A model generated the notes under the pieces. That model worked only from the letters and a program-made list of their open reading frames with translations, searched no databases and was not told where the DNA came from. Made by a program: the position numbers and the translations under genes. A stretch of DNA of 64,000 nucleotides from Pseudomonas helleri (GTDB lineage Bacteria > Pseudomonadota > Gammaproteobacteria > Pseudomonadales > Pseudomonadaceae): positions 119,997-183,996 of the forward strand of contig NZ_WIWC01000005.1 in assembly GCF_009600315.1 (NCBI RefSeq). The letters are read 5' to 3'. Positions 17,392 to 26,609 of this stretch are shown here, in pieces. Numbering within the stretch: the stretch's first letter is position 1; every line of letters begins with the position of its first letter.

Positions 17392-19167
17392 ATGAGCAAA
17401 ATGAGAGCAATCGAAGCCGCCGTTTTGGTGATGCGTCGCGAAGGTGTCAATACTGCATTCGGTATTCCTGGCGCTGCCATTAACCCGCTGTACTCAGCCC
17501 TGCAAAAGGTGGGCGGTATCGATCACGTCCTTGCTCGCCACGTGGAAGGCGCCTCGCACATGGCCGAGGGCTACACCCGCACCAAGGCCGGCAATATTGG
17601 TGTGTGCATCGGCACTTCCGGCCCGGCTGGCACCGACATGGTGACCGGCCTCTACAGCGCATCCGCCGACTCGATCCCGATTCTGTGCATCACCGGCCAG
17701 GCTCCACGGGCACGGATGCACAAAGAAGATTTTCAGGCCGTCGACATCACCAGCATCGTAAAACCAGTCACCAAGTGGGCGACCACCGTGTTGGAACCCG
17801 GCCAAGTGCCGTATGCCTTCCAGAAAGCTTTCTTTGAAATGCGTTCCGGCCGCCCTGGCCCGGTACTGATCGACCTGCCCTTTGATGTGCAAATGGCCGA
17901 AATCGAATTCGATATCGACGCCTACGAGCCATTGCCACTGGCCAAGCCTTGTGCGACCCGCGTGCAAGTGGAAAAAGCCCTGGCCATGCTTGATCAGGCA
18001 GAACGCCCGCTGCTGGTGAGCGGCGGTGGCGTGATCAATGCCGATGCCAGTGACCGGCTGGTGGAATTTGCTGAACTCACCGGCATCCCGGTGATTCCGA
18101 CCCTGATGGGCTGGGGCACGATCCCCGACGATCACCCGCTGATGGTGGGCATGGTCGGTCTGCAAACTTCGCACCGCTACGGCAACGCGACCCTGCTCAA
18201 GTCCGACGTGGTGCTGGGCATCGGCAACCGCTGGGCCAACCGTCACACCGGCTCGGTGGAGGTGTACACCGAAGGCCGCAAATTTATCCATGTCGACATT
18301 GAGCCGACCCAAATCGGCCGGGTGTTTACCCCCGATCTGGGCATTGTGTCTGACGCAGGGGCTGCCCTAGATGTGTTCCTGGAAGTGGCTCGCGAATGGA
18401 AAGCCGCAGGCAAACTGAAAAACCGCAGCGCCTGGCTGCAAGACTGCCAACAACGCAAAGCGACCCTGCACCGCAAGACTCACTTCGACAACGTGCCGGT
18501 CAAACCGCAGCGTGTGTATGAAGAGATGAACCAGGTGTTCGGCAAAGATACCTGCTACGTCAGCACCATCGGTTTGTCGCAGATTGCCGGTGCGCAATTC
18601 CTGCACGTGTACAAGCCGCGCCACTGGATCAACTGTGGTCAGGCGGGCCCGCTGGGCTGGACTATCCCGGCCGCGCTGGGCGTGGTCAAGGCTGACCCGG
18701 ATCGCAACGTGGTCGCATTGTCCGGCGACTATGACTTCCAGTTCATGATCGAAGAACTGGCCGTGGGCGCGCAGTTCAACCTGCCGTATATCCACGTTGT
18801 GGTGAACAACTCCTACCTCGGTTTGATACGTCAGGCCCAGCGCGGTTTCGAGATGGACTACTGCGTACAGTTGTCTTTCGACAACCTCAACGCACCGGAA
18901 CTGAACGGCTATGGTGTCGATCACGTGGCGGTTGCCCAAGGTTTGGGTTGCAAGGCCATACGCGTATTCGAACCCGATCAGATCCAACCCGCGCTGCGTC
19001 AGGCTCAAGAGATGCTCAAAGAGTTCCGCGTGCCGGTGGTGGTCGAAATTATTCTGGAGCGTGTGACCAATATTTCGATGGGCACCGAAATCAACGCCGT
19101 CAATGAGTTTGAAGACCTGGCGCTGGTGGGTAACGATGCACCGACCGCCATTTCGATGCTGGATTAA
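17392..19167 (+). CDS. gcl: Glyoxylate carboligase (tartronate-semialdehyde synthase)
   Basis: Joins two glyoxylates to tartronate semialdehyde and CO2 using thiamine diphosphate and FAD. The 591-residue length is typical. It starts [19 protein letters not shown], with [12 protein letters not shown] where most ThDP enzymes have a catalytic Glu; the Val at that site is a known Gcl trait. Further motifs are [14 protein letters not shown] and the ThDP-magnesium motif from [10 protein letters not shown] to [13 protein letters not shown]. The longer frame starts on the operator at 17356 and is not used. First gene of the gcl-hyi-glxR operon that uses the glyoxylate made by AllA. Confidence 0.97.
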   Translation: MSKMRAIEAAVLVMRREGVNTAFGIPGAAINPLYSALQKVGGIDHVLARHVEGASHMAEGYTRTKAGNIGVCIGTSGPAGTDMVTGLYSASADSIPILCITGQAPRARMHKEDFQAVDITSIVKPVTKWATTVLEPGQVPYAFQKAFFEMRSGRPGPVLIDLPFDVQMAEIEFDIDAYEPLPLAKPCATRVQVEKALAMLDQAERPLLVSGGGVINADASDRLVEFAELTGIPVIPTLMGWGTIPDDHPLMVGMVGLQTSHRYGNATLLKSDVVLGIGNRWANRHTGSVEVYTEGRKFIHVDIEPTQIGRVFTPDLGIVSDAGAALDVFLEVAREWKAAGKLKNRSAWLQDCQQRKATLHRKTHFDNVPVKPQRVYEEMNQVFGKDTCYVSTIGLSQIAGAQFLHVYKPRHWINCGQAGPLGWTIPAALGVVKADPDRNVVALSGDYDFQFMIEELAVGAQFNLPYIHVVVNNSYLGLIRQAQRGFEMDYCVQLSFDNLNAPELNGYGVDHVAVAQGLGCKAIRVFEPDQIQPALRQAQEMLKEFRVPVVVEIILERVTNISMGTEINAVNEFEDLALVGNDAPTAISMLD

Positions 19168-19223
19168 TTAATCGCCCATACCCACCCTCTCCCGGCGGGA
19201 GAGGGACAAAGCAGGAGTTCACC

Positions 19224-20006
19224 ATGCCGCGTTTTGCCGCCAACCTGTCCATGCTGTTCACCGAGCAGGATTTCCTTGTCCGTTTTCAAGCGGCTGCCAA
19301 CGCCGGTTTCCACGGCGTCGAATACCTGTTCCCTTATGACTACAGCTCTGCCGAGATCAAGGCGCAGCTGGAGGCCAACAAACTGACCCAAGTGCTGTTC
19401 AACCTGCCGGCCGGAGACTGGGCCAAAGGCGAGCGCGGGATTGCCTGCCACCCGGATCGGATTGAAGAGTTCCGCGCCGGGGTCGATCTGGCCATCGCCT
19501 ACGCCCAAGTACTGGGCAATGACCAAATCAACTGCCTGGCGGGCATTCGGCCACAAGGTGTGGACGACGCGACCGTCGAAAACACCTTTGTCGCCAACCT
19601 CAAATACGCCGCCGACAAATTGCAGGCCGTGGGCATCAAGCTGGTGATGGAGTCCATCAACACCCTCGACATTCCCGGCTTCTACCTGAACAACACCCGT
19701 CAGGCGCTGGCGATACAGGACAAGGTCGGCAGCGCCAACCTGTTCCTGCAATACGACATCTATCACATGCAAATCATGGAAGGTGATCTGGCCCGCACGA
19801 TGCAAACGCACCTGCGCCAGATCAACCATATCCAACTGGCTGACAACCCTGGCCGTCATGAACCGGGCACGGGTGAAATCAATTACCGCTTCCTGTTCGA
19901 CCACCTGGACCGCATCGGTTATCAGGGCTGGGTGGGCTGCGAATACAAGCCGCTGACCAGCACTGAAGCAGGCCTTGGCTGGCTCAAAACCCATAACGCG
20001 GTTTAA
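19224..20006 (+). CDS. hyi: Hydroxypyruvate isomerase
   Basis: Interconverts hydroxypyruvate and tartronate semialdehyde. A 260-residue TIM-barrel of the xylose-isomerase-like family, with PRFAANLSMLFTE, FHGVEYLFPYDY, VMESINTLDIPGFYL (catalytic Glu), QYDIYHMQIMEGD and GCEYKPL at the expected order. AGGAG precedes the ATG. The 56-base gap after gcl contains half of the CT-rich palindrome. Confidence 0.95.
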   Translation: MPRFAANLSMLFTEQDFLVRFQAAANAGFHGVEYLFPYDYSSAEIKAQLEANKLTQVLFNLPAGDWAKGERGIACHPDRIEEFRAGVDLAIAYAQVLGNDQINCLAGIRPQGVDDATVENTFVANLKYAADKLQAVGIKLVMESINTLDIPGFYLNNTRQALAIQDKVGSANLFLQYDIYHMQIMEGDLARTMQTHLRQINHIQLADNPGRHEPGTGEINYRFLFDHLDRIGYQGWVGCEYKPLTSTEAGLGWLKTHNAV

Positions 20007-20044
20007 CGGCGCGCCAACACTCAATAAAAACAAGAGGATTTGTC

Positions 20045-20935
20045 ATGGCTAAAATCGGATTTATCGGCACCGGGATCATGGGTTCGCCTATGGCCAGCAA
20101 CCTGCAAAAGGCCGGGCACAGCCTGTTCCTGTCGACCCACCACGGCGCCGCACCCGCCGAGCTGTTGGCTGCAGGCGCCGTGGCGCTGGCCAGCCCCAAA
20201 GAAGTGGCTCAGGAAGCCGAATTCATCATCGTCATGGTGCCGGATACCCCGCAGGTCGACGACGTATTGTTCCGCGAGGACGGCATCGCCGCGGGCCTGA
20301 GCCCGAACAAAGTAGTGATCGACATGAGTTCGATCTCGCCCACCGCCACCAAAGCCTTTGCAGAAAAAATCAACGCCAAAAAAGCGTTTTACCTCGACGC
20401 ACCCGTGTCTGGCGGTGAAGTAGGCGCCAAAGCCGGCACCCTGAGCATCATGGTCGGCGGCGACGAAAAAACCTTCGAGCGCGCCCTGCCATTGCTGCAA
20501 AGCATGGGCAAGAACATCACCCTGGTCGGCGGCAATGGCGATGGCCAAACCGCGAAAGTGGCCAATCAAATCATCGTCGCCCTGAACATTCAGGCGGTGG
20601 CTGAAGCCTTGGTCTTCGCCGCCAAAAACGGAGCGGACCCGGCCAAGGTACGTGAAGCGCTGATGGGCGGCTTTGCCTCCTCCAAAATCCTCGAAGTGCA
20701 TGGCGAACGCATGATCAAAGGCACCTTTGATCCGGGCTTCCGCATCAGCCTGCACCAGAAGGACCTCAACCTGGCACTGGCGGGCGCACGTGAACTGGGG
20801 ATCAACCTGCCCAACACCGCCAACGCGCAACAAGTGTTCAGCACCTGTGCGGCACTGGGCGGCAGCAACTGGGATCACTCGGCGCTGATCAAAGGCCTGG
20901 AACACATGGCCAACTTCTCGATTCGCGACAAGTAA
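20045..20935 (+). CDS. glxR: Tartronate semialdehyde reductase
   Basis: Reduces tartronate semialdehyde to D-glycerate with NAD(P)H. A 296-residue beta-hydroxyacid dehydrogenase: Rossmann motif GFIGTGIMGSPMASNL at residues 5-20, substrate motif DAPVSGGEVGAKAGTL near 119, catalytic Lys in GQTAKVANQI near 171, and KDLNLAL at the C-terminal domain. In many pseudomonads ttuD (hydroxypyruvate reductase/glycerate kinase region) and pyk follow; here they do not. A REP element and the urea transporter follow instead. Confidence 0.95.
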   Translation: MAKIGFIGTGIMGSPMASNLQKAGHSLFLSTHHGAAPAELLAAGAVALASPKEVAQEAEFIIVMVPDTPQVDDVLFREDGIAAGLSPNKVVIDMSSISPTATKAFAEKINAKKAFYLDAPVSGGEVGAKAGTLSIMVGGDEKTFERALPLLQSMGKNITLVGGNGDGQTAKVANQIIVALNIQAVAEALVFAAKNGADPAKVREALMGGFASSKILEVHGERMIKGTFDPGFRISLHQKDLNLALAGARELGINLPNTANAQQVFSTCAALGGSNWDHSALIKGLEHMANFSIRDK

Positions 20936-20954
20936 CCCGCGCACACCGGCAAAC

Positions 20955-21004
20955 GTAGTCGCTGACGAGGCACGAAGGCTGCGATGGGCTGCGAAGCGGC
21001 CCTT
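20955..21004. repeat. Single REP element
   Basis: GTAGTCGCTGACGAGGCACG followed by GGCTGCGATGGGCTGCGAAGC hairpin sequence, between glxR and the urea transporter gene. Confidence 0.7.
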
Positions 21005-21060
21005 TTTTACGCCCCAACGACCCTCTACCTGTGTCAGCGACGCTACCCAGAGCAGCCACC

Positions 21061-21945
21061 ATGAACGCCCCTCCCCTCAGTCATCACTGCCCCGACTGGG
21101 CCACCGCCCTGTGCGCAGGTTTTGCCCAAATCTTCCTGCAACGCCAACCGCTGTGCGGTGTGTTGTGCCTGCTGGCCATTTTGTTCTGCGCCCCTGCGCT
21201 GCTGGGCGGAGCCCTGCTGGGCGGCCTTGCCGGGCTACTCACCGCGCAGCGCCGCGACTACCCCAAAGCGCAGCGACAGGCTGGCCTCTACAGTTACAAC
21301 GGCATATTGCTGGGGCTGTTACTGAGCTATCACTTTGAATGGTCGGCCATGCTGCCCCTGCTGATCATCGCCAGTGCCGGGGTCAGCAGCATCCTTGTTC
21401 ATCATTGGCTCAAACGCGCAACCAGCCCTTACACCGCGCCTTTTATCGGCATCGGCTGGATACTGCTGTTTCTCGAAAACCCTCCTGCATCAGGCTTTAT
21501 TCAAGAGCAAGCGATTACCGGTCTGACCCTCATTGAAGGGCTGTTCAAAGGCGTCGCCCAAGTCATGCTGCTGGATCACCCGTTGGCCGGGTTGTTGATT
21601 GTGCTGGGCTTGTGGCTAAGCAACTGGCGCGCCGCACTGTGGGCACTGGCGGGATCGTTGGCTGGATTGGTGTGCGCCCTGTTACAACAAGAGCCACACA
21701 CTGCATTAAGCGGCCTGGGCGGTTACAACCCGGCGTTGGCAGCGCTGGCCCTGAGCCAACTGTCACGGCGCATGTGGCTGCCGCTGCTGGGCATTATCGC
21801 CACCCTGCTGATAACCCCCGCACTGATCGCCCTCGGCCTGCCTCCGTTGACCGCGCCTTTTGTACTGGGATGCTGGCTGGTGCTGGCCTGCGTGCGCCTG
21901 TTTGTCCCGTCGAACAAACAATCCGAGTTGCGCATTGAGCGCTAA
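21061..21945 (+). CDS. Urea transporter (UT family)
   Basis: A 294-residue membrane protein with ten hydrophobic stretches in two homologous halves, as in bacterial urea channels. The halves carry GLYSYNGILLGLLLSYHF and LSGLGGYNPALAALAL-type motifs (the family G-YN-L signature), and TAPFIGIGWILL and TAPFVLGCWLVL also match each other. Allantoicase and ureidoglycolate lyase both release urea, so this channel fits urea movement in the pathway. The ATG at 21061 is preferred to a GTG at 21031; the ribosome site is weak for both. Confidence 0.88.
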   Translation: MNAPPLSHHCPDWATALCAGFAQIFLQRQPLCGVLCLLAILFCAPALLGGALLGGLAGLLTAQRRDYPKAQRQAGLYSYNGILLGLLLSYHFEWSAMLPLLIIASAGVSSILVHHWLKRATSPYTAPFIGIGWILLFLENPPASGFIQEQAITGLTLIEGLFKGVAQVMLLDHPLAGLLIVLGLWLSNWRAALWALAGSLAGLVCALLQQEPHTALSGLGGYNPALAALALSQLSRRMWLPLLGIIATLLITPALIALGLPPLTAPFVLGCWLVLACVRLFVPSNKQSELRIER

Positions 21946-21984
21946 TCCCTGACTCTGCTGGGATTCAGGATCAGAGCCATTTGC

Positions 21985-22806
21985 ATGAACAACCAAGATT
22001 GGCGCCAACGCCTCTACGTGATGGTGTTTCAAACCGACACGGCGGCCGGACGCCGCTTCGACAAGACGCTGTTGCTGATCATCCTGTGCAGTCTGGTGAT
22101 CGTCGTACTCGACAGTATCGACAGCATTCACCGCAACTACGCCCATGCGCTGGCCTACATCGAATGGGGCTTTACCTTCGTCTTTGCCATCGAATATGGC
22201 CTGCGCTTGTACTGCTCGCCCAAACCCTTGCGCTATGCCTTCAGCTTTTATGGATTGGTCGACCTGCTGGCCATCTTGCCGGGGATTCTGGCGATTTATT
22301 ACAGCGATGCGCAGTACCTGCTGATTATTCGCATCATCCGCATGCTGCGCATCTTCAGGGTGCTCAAGCTGGTGCCCTATTTGAGTCAGGCCAATTACCT
22401 GCTCTCGGCCCTGCGCGGCAGCAAACAGAAAATCGTCGTGTTTCTGGTCAGCGTCTGCACCCTGGTGACGGTGTTTGGCACCTTGATGTATGTGGTCGAA
22501 GGCCCGGAACATGGCTTCACCAGCATCCCGGTAAGCATCTATTGGGCCATCGTCACCCTGACCACCGTGGGCTACGGCGATATCGTGCCCAAAACCGTCA
22601 TCGGGCAAATCATCTCGGCGATGGTGATGATCACCGGCTATTCGATCATCGCTGTACCCACCGGGATTTTCACGGCCGAGTTGACCAACGCCATGCGCGG
22701 CGAAAAACTCGAACACGACTGCCCCACCTGCAAGAAAAACCGCCACGAATCTTCGGCGTCTTTTTGCTCCCGTTGCGGTAATGCGCTATTTACTAAAAAC
22801 GTATAA
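21985..22806 (+). CDS. Voltage-gated-type potassium channel with C-terminal zinc ribbon
   Basis: A 273-residue six-TM ion transporter. S1 is LLLIILCSLVIVVLD, S4 is the arginine-rich RIIRMLRIFRVLKL (about residues 112-125), and the pore has the potassium selectivity filter TTVGYGD (about residues 192-198). After S6 (ISAMVMITGYSIIAVPTG) the cytosolic tail has two CxxC pairs, CPTC and CSRC, near residues 251-270, forming a zinc-ribbon-like tail. The channel core is well known in bacteria; the role of the tail is not. No functional link to neighbours is apparent. Confidence 0.9.
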   Translation: MNNQDWRQRLYVMVFQTDTAAGRRFDKTLLLIILCSLVIVVLDSIDSIHRNYAHALAYIEWGFTFVFAIEYGLRLYCSPKPLRYAFSFYGLVDLLAILPGILAIYYSDAQYLLIIRIIRMLRIFRVLKLVPYLSQANYLLSALRGSKQKIVVFLVSVCTLVTVFGTLMYVVEGPEHGFTSIPVSIYWAIVTLTTVGYGDIVPKTVIGQIISAMVMITGYSIIAVPTGIFTAELTNAMRGEKLEHDCPTCKKNRHESSASFCSRCGNALFTKNV

Positions 22807-22899
22807 ACAAAGTGCTTTTTAATCTTTTAAGGACTATGCGCCAGCCGCTATAGTCGCTGGCAAAGTGCCCCTATTGCTCCCTATAACAAGGACTCTGCA

Positions 22900-23904
22900 G
22901 TGAAAAAACTCTTTACCGCCTCCCTTCTGGCCGCTGGCCTGGCGCTGAGCGCAGTCGCCCACGCCGCCCAGCCACCGCTGCTGAACGTGTCCTACGACGT
23001 GATGCGCGACTTCTATAAAGACTACAACCCGGCCTTCCAGAAGCACTGGGAAGCCGAACACAAAGGCGACAAACAAACCATCCAGATGTCGTTTGGCGGT
23101 TCCAGCAAACAGGCGCGCTCAGTGATCGACGGCCTGCCGGCTGACGTCATCACCATGAACATGGCCACCGACATCAACGCCTTGGCAGACAACGGCAAAC
23201 TGGTCCCCGAGAACTGGGTCACCCGCCTGCCGGACAACAGCGCCCCGTTCACCTCGGCCACCGTGTTTATCGTGCGCAAAGGCAACCCCAAAGCACTGAA
23301 AGACTGGCCCGACCTGGTGAAAGATGGCGTACAAGTGATCGTGCCCAACCCGAAAACCTCGGGCAATGGCCGCTACACCTTCCTCTCTGCATGGGGTTAT
23401 GTGGAGAAAAATGGCGGTGACGAAGACAAGGCCAGAGCTTTTGTTGCAAAGCTGTTCAAGAACGCGCCAGTGCTGGATACCGGCGGCCGTGCTGCGACCA
23501 CCACGTTTATGACCAACCAGATCGGCGACGTACTGGTGACCTTTGAAAACGAGGCTGAAATGATCGCCCGTGAATTCGGTCGCGACCAGTTCGAAGTGAT
23601 CTACCCGAGTGTGTCGGCCGAGGCTGAGCCGCCGGTGACTGTGGTCGATAAAGTGGTCGACAGAAAAGGCACACGTGAAGTGGTCGAGGCTTACCTCAAA
23701 TACCTGTGGTCGCCTGAAGGTCAGGAAATCGCCGCCAACAACTACCTGCGTCCTCGCGACCCGGCAGTGCTGGCCAAATACAGCGATCGCTTCCCGAAAG
23801 TTGACTTCCTGTCGGTGGAGAAAACCTTCGGCAACTGGCGTGACGTGCAGAAAAAGTACTTCAACGACGGCGGCGTATTCGACCAGATTTACAACGGTCA
23901 ATAA
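22900..23904 (+). CDS. sbp: Periplasmic sulfate-binding protein
   Basis: A 334-residue substrate-binding protein of the CysPTWA sulfate/thiosulfate ABC system. The signal peptide is MKKLFTASLLAAGLALSAVAHA in outline, cut before AQPPLLN. Then come NVSYDVMRDFYKDYNPAF, the sulfate-loop FGGSSKQARSVIDGLPADV, and later KTSGNGRYTFLSAWGY and DTGGRAATTTFM. The start is GTG with AAGGA upstream. No permease or ATPase gene is adjacent, so the partners are encoded elsewhere. Confidence 0.95.
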   Translation: MKKLFTASLLAAGLALSAVAHAAQPPLLNVSYDVMRDFYKDYNPAFQKHWEAEHKGDKQTIQMSFGGSSKQARSVIDGLPADVITMNMATDINALADNGKLVPENWVTRLPDNSAPFTSATVFIVRKGNPKALKDWPDLVKDGVQVIVPNPKTSGNGRYTFLSAWGYVEKNGGDEDKARAFVAKLFKNAPVLDTGGRAATTTFMTNQIGDVLVTFENEAEMIAREFGRDQFEVIYPSVSAEAEPPVTVVDKVVDRKGTREVVEAYLKYLWSPEGQEIAANNYLRPRDPAVLAKYSDRFPKVDFLSVEKTFGNWRDVQKKYFNDGGVFDQIYNGQ

Positions 23905-23921
23905 GCGACAACCCCGCATAA

Positions 23922-23937
23922 CTGTATAAAAACACAG
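23922..23937. promoter_or_regulatory. LexA-box-like palindrome upstream of topB
   Basis: CTGTATAAAAACACAG fits CTG-N10-CAG with an AT-rich core and the flanks AA/TT extend the symmetry (AACTG...CAGTT). It is close to the classical umuDC box. It lies 75 bp before the topB start and directly after sbp. Confidence 0.5.
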
Positions 23938-24012
23938 TTAAAACGATTGCCCTTTGTCCATTCTCTGCCCATGCTGTGCACCTTGTGTACAGCATGATGA
24001 ATGAGTGGACCA

Positions 24013-25941
24013 ATGCGGCTGTTTCTGTGTGAAAAACCCTCCCAGGCCAAAGACATTGCCGCCGTGCTCGGTGCCAGCCGACGCGGCGATGGCTGCTGGG
24101 TGGGCGCCAATGCCACCGTCACCTGGTGCATCGGCCATCTCCTTGAAACAGCCCCGCCCGACGCCTACGACGAGCGCTACAAACGCTGGGTGCTGGCCGA
24201 TCTGCCGATCATCCCCGAAAAATGGAAAATGCGCGTCAAGCCCAAGACTGCCAGCCAGTTCAAGGCCGTCAAGCGCTTGCTCGGCGAAGCCAAAGAGCTG
24301 GTGATCGCCACCGACGCCGACCGTGAAGGTGAAATGATCGCCCGTGAACTGGTGGAGCATTGTCGTTATCGCGGCCCCATTCAGCGCCTGTGGCTGTCCG
24401 CACTGGACGACGCGTCTATTCGCAAAGCCTTGAACGCGCTCAAGCCCGGCGCAGAAACCTTCAACCTCTACCACTCGGCCCTGGGACGTTCACGGGCTGA
24501 CTGGCTGATCGGCATGAACATGAGCCGCCTGTTCACCCTGCTGGGGCGTCAGGCCGGTTATCAAGGTGTTTTGCCAGTGGGACGTGTACAAACGCCGACA
24601 CTGCGGCTGGTGGTCGACCGTGATCGCAGCATCAGCGACTTCGTCCCCGTCGCCTTCTGGGCCATCGATGTACAGCTCAACCACGACCATCAGCTGTTCA
24701 CCGCTCAATGGCGCGCCGACCCCGACACCTGTGACGATCAAGACCGCTGCCTTAATCAGGCCCACGCGCAGCAGGCAGCGGCAGCCATGCAAAACGCCAG
24801 CAGCGCGCGGGTGGTCAAACTGCGCACCGAGCGCATGCGCGAAGTGGCGCCGCTGCCCTTCGATCTGGGCACCTTGCAAGAAATCTGCTCGAAAAAACTC
24901 GGTCTCGGCGCTCAGGAAACCCTCGACATCGCGCAAGCGCTGTACGAAACCTACAAGCTGGTGACCTACCCGCGCAGTGATTGCGGTTACTTGCCACAAA
25001 GTCAGCACAGCGAAGCGCCTGCCATTCTGGCTGCCTTGGCTCACGCCGACCCGGCGCTGGCGCCGCTGGCTGGGCACCTCGATCCACAGCGCCGTTCACG
25101 GGCCTGGAACGATGGCAAAGTCAGCGCTCACCACGGCATTATTCCCACGGCGGCGGCAAAGAACCTTGAGCGCCTGAGCGGCAAACACCGCGCGGTCTAC
25201 ACCTTGATACGCGCACGCTACCTGGCGCAATTTCTGCCCAACCACGAATACGACCGTACCCAGGCTGACTTTGATTGCGCGGGTCAGGCCTTGCGCGCCG
25301 TGGGCAAACAAATCGTCGAACCCGGCTGGAAGCGCGCGCTGCCCGAAGCCCTGACTCCGGCCAAAGGTCGCGAAGCCCCGGCCCCACAACCGTTGCCACG
25401 ATTGCACGAAGGGTTGGACTACGCCGTTGCCAACGTCCACCTCAAAGACCTGTGGACCCAGCCGCCCAAACCGTTCACTGAAGGCGATTTGATCAAAGCG
25501 ATGAAAAACGTCGCCAAGCTGGTGCAAGACCCGCTGCTTAAACAAAAACTCAAGGACACCACCGGCATTGGTACCGAAGCGACCCGTGCCGGAATTATTC
25601 AGGGTTTGATCGACCGCGGTTACATGAGCAAAAACGGCAAGGCCCTGGCGGCCACGCCAGCTGCCTTCAGTCTGATTGATGCGGTGCCCCGGGCCATCGC
25701 CGACCCCGGCACCACCGCCATCTGGGAGCAGGCACTGGATATGGTGCAAAGCGGCGAAATGACCCTCGACATCTTTGTCGCCAAACAGGCGGCATGGATG
25801 CGCAAACATATCGAGCGCTGCAGCGCCATGACCATGACCATCAACGGCCCGGCCAGCCCGGCGGGGACGGCGCCTGCGTGGAAGAAAAAGCGCAAGGCCC
25901 CGGCGGGCAAAGCCAAGGTAAGACGGGCGACTAAAACCTAA
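24013..25941 (+). CDS. topB: DNA topoisomerase III
   Basis: A 642-residue type IA topoisomerase that decatenates DNA and resolves recombination intermediates. The TOPRIM domain begins MRLFLCEKPSQAKDIAAVLG and includes the metal site ATDADREGEMIARE (residues 99-112). The active-site tyrosine is in LVTYPRSDCGYLP (about residue 320) and the later motif TGIGTEATRAGIIQGL is present. The C-terminus is basic (KKKRKAPAGKAKVRRATK) without zinc fingers. The start MRLFL is conserved; ATG at 24001 is an alternative. A LexA-like box upstream suggests damage induction, which is inference. Confidence 0.95.
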   Translation: MRLFLCEKPSQAKDIAAVLGASRRGDGCWVGANATVTWCIGHLLETAPPDAYDERYKRWVLADLPIIPEKWKMRVKPKTASQFKAVKRLLGEAKELVIATDADREGEMIARELVEHCRYRGPIQRLWLSALDDASIRKALNALKPGAETFNLYHSALGRSRADWLIGMNMSRLFTLLGRQAGYQGVLPVGRVQTPTLRLVVDRDRSISDFVPVAFWAIDVQLNHDHQLFTAQWRADPDTCDDQDRCLNQAHAQQAAAAMQNASSARVVKLRTERMREVAPLPFDLGTLQEICSKKLGLGAQETLDIAQALYETYKLVTYPRSDCGYLPQSQHSEAPAILAALAHADPALAPLAGHLDPQRRSRAWNDGKVSAHHGIIPTAAAKNLERLSGKHRAVYTLIRARYLAQFLPNHEYDRTQADFDCAGQALRAVGKQIVEPGWKRALPEALTPAKGREAPAPQPLPRLHEGLDYAVANVHLKDLWTQPPKPFTEGDLIKAMKNVAKLVQDPLLKQKLKDTTGIGTEATRAGIIQGLIDRGYMSKNGKALAATPAAFSLIDAVPRAIADPGTTAIWEQALDMVQSGEMTLDIFVAKQAAWMRKHIERCSAMTMTINGPASPAGTAPAWKKKRKAPAGKAKVRRATKT

Positions 25942-25962
25942 GGCCCCTATACCCCACAACCC

Positions 25963-26358
25963 TTATTTGAATTGACGGCTCAACCCTGGCGGCACGCCGC
26001 TGATGTCAGTCTCTTCCCACGGCCCATTGGGGCTGACGGCGCGACTCCAGCCGTTGTTCCAGCGGTAATAGGCGCGCTGTCGATAGAAGACGTTGGTCTG
26101 GTCATCCAGCACATACACCCCAAGGCGAGCGTCCCAATGGCTCGGGCCACCCGGCGGCGGCGCGAAGGTAGCCGAGGTGCGCGGCAGCGGCTTGGGCGGT
26201 TTGGGAATGGGCATGTCCGGCAGCGGTTTGCCGGAGGGCTGTGTCGAGGGCTGCGGCGCAGGCGTGGAGGGCTTGCTCGGTTCGTAAGGCTGATGAACCG
26301 CACAGGCGCTCAGGCCTAACGCCAGGCTGAGCACAGTGATGCGTGCAAGTGGATTCAT
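25963..26358 (-). CDS. Small proline-rich lipoprotein of unknown function
   Basis: A 131-residue protein with a lipoprotein signal (LARITVLSLALGLSAC; lipobox LSAC, Cys19), so probably lipid-anchored. A Pro/Ser/Thr-rich linker (residues 24-65) leads to a small domain with HWDARLGVYVLDDQTNVFYRQ and YYRWNNGWSRAVSPNGPWEE. The latter resembles a tryptophan-rich YXXW repeat seen in short Pseudomonas lipoproteins. It is convergent with topB and has no assigned role. Confidence 0.75.
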   Translation of the reverse strand: MNPLARITVLSLALGLSACAVHQPYEPSKPSTPAPQPSTQPSGKPLPDMPIPKPPKPLPRTSATFAPPPGGPSHWDARLGVYVLDDQTNVFYRQRAYYRWNNGWSRAVSPNGPWEETDISGVPPGLSRQFK

Positions 26359-26435
26359 GGCAATTTCTCTTGTTTACACATTATTCAGGCAATGATTGTG
26401 GGGATGGACCCGTTGGCGAAGGCATGCAAATACCC

Positions 26436-26579
26436 TGTAGCAGCTGACGAGCTCCGCGAGGCTGCGATCGGCGGCAAAGCCGTCGTAAACCTTTAAATCC
26501 GGTGAAGCAGGCACAACCCATAGAACGTGCGACGATTGCATCGTAGAACGCAGCCTCGCATTACTCGACAGCTGCTACG
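26436..26579. repeat. REP pair
   Basis: Inverted REP copies, TGTAGCAGCTGACGAGCTCC at the left and TACTCGACAGCTGCTACG at the right, with GGCGGCAAAGCCG inside. It fills most of the 250-base space between the lipoprotein gene and the end of ccmI. Confidence 0.85.
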
Positions 26580-26609
26580 TGTTTTGGCGTGTACCTCAGT
26601 CAGCCATTG

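Noticed and set aside
23968..23998. ATGCTG-N13-CAGCAT inverted repeat just before topB as a second LexA box
   Set aside because: The spacing is not CTG-N10-CAG and the core is not AT-rich.
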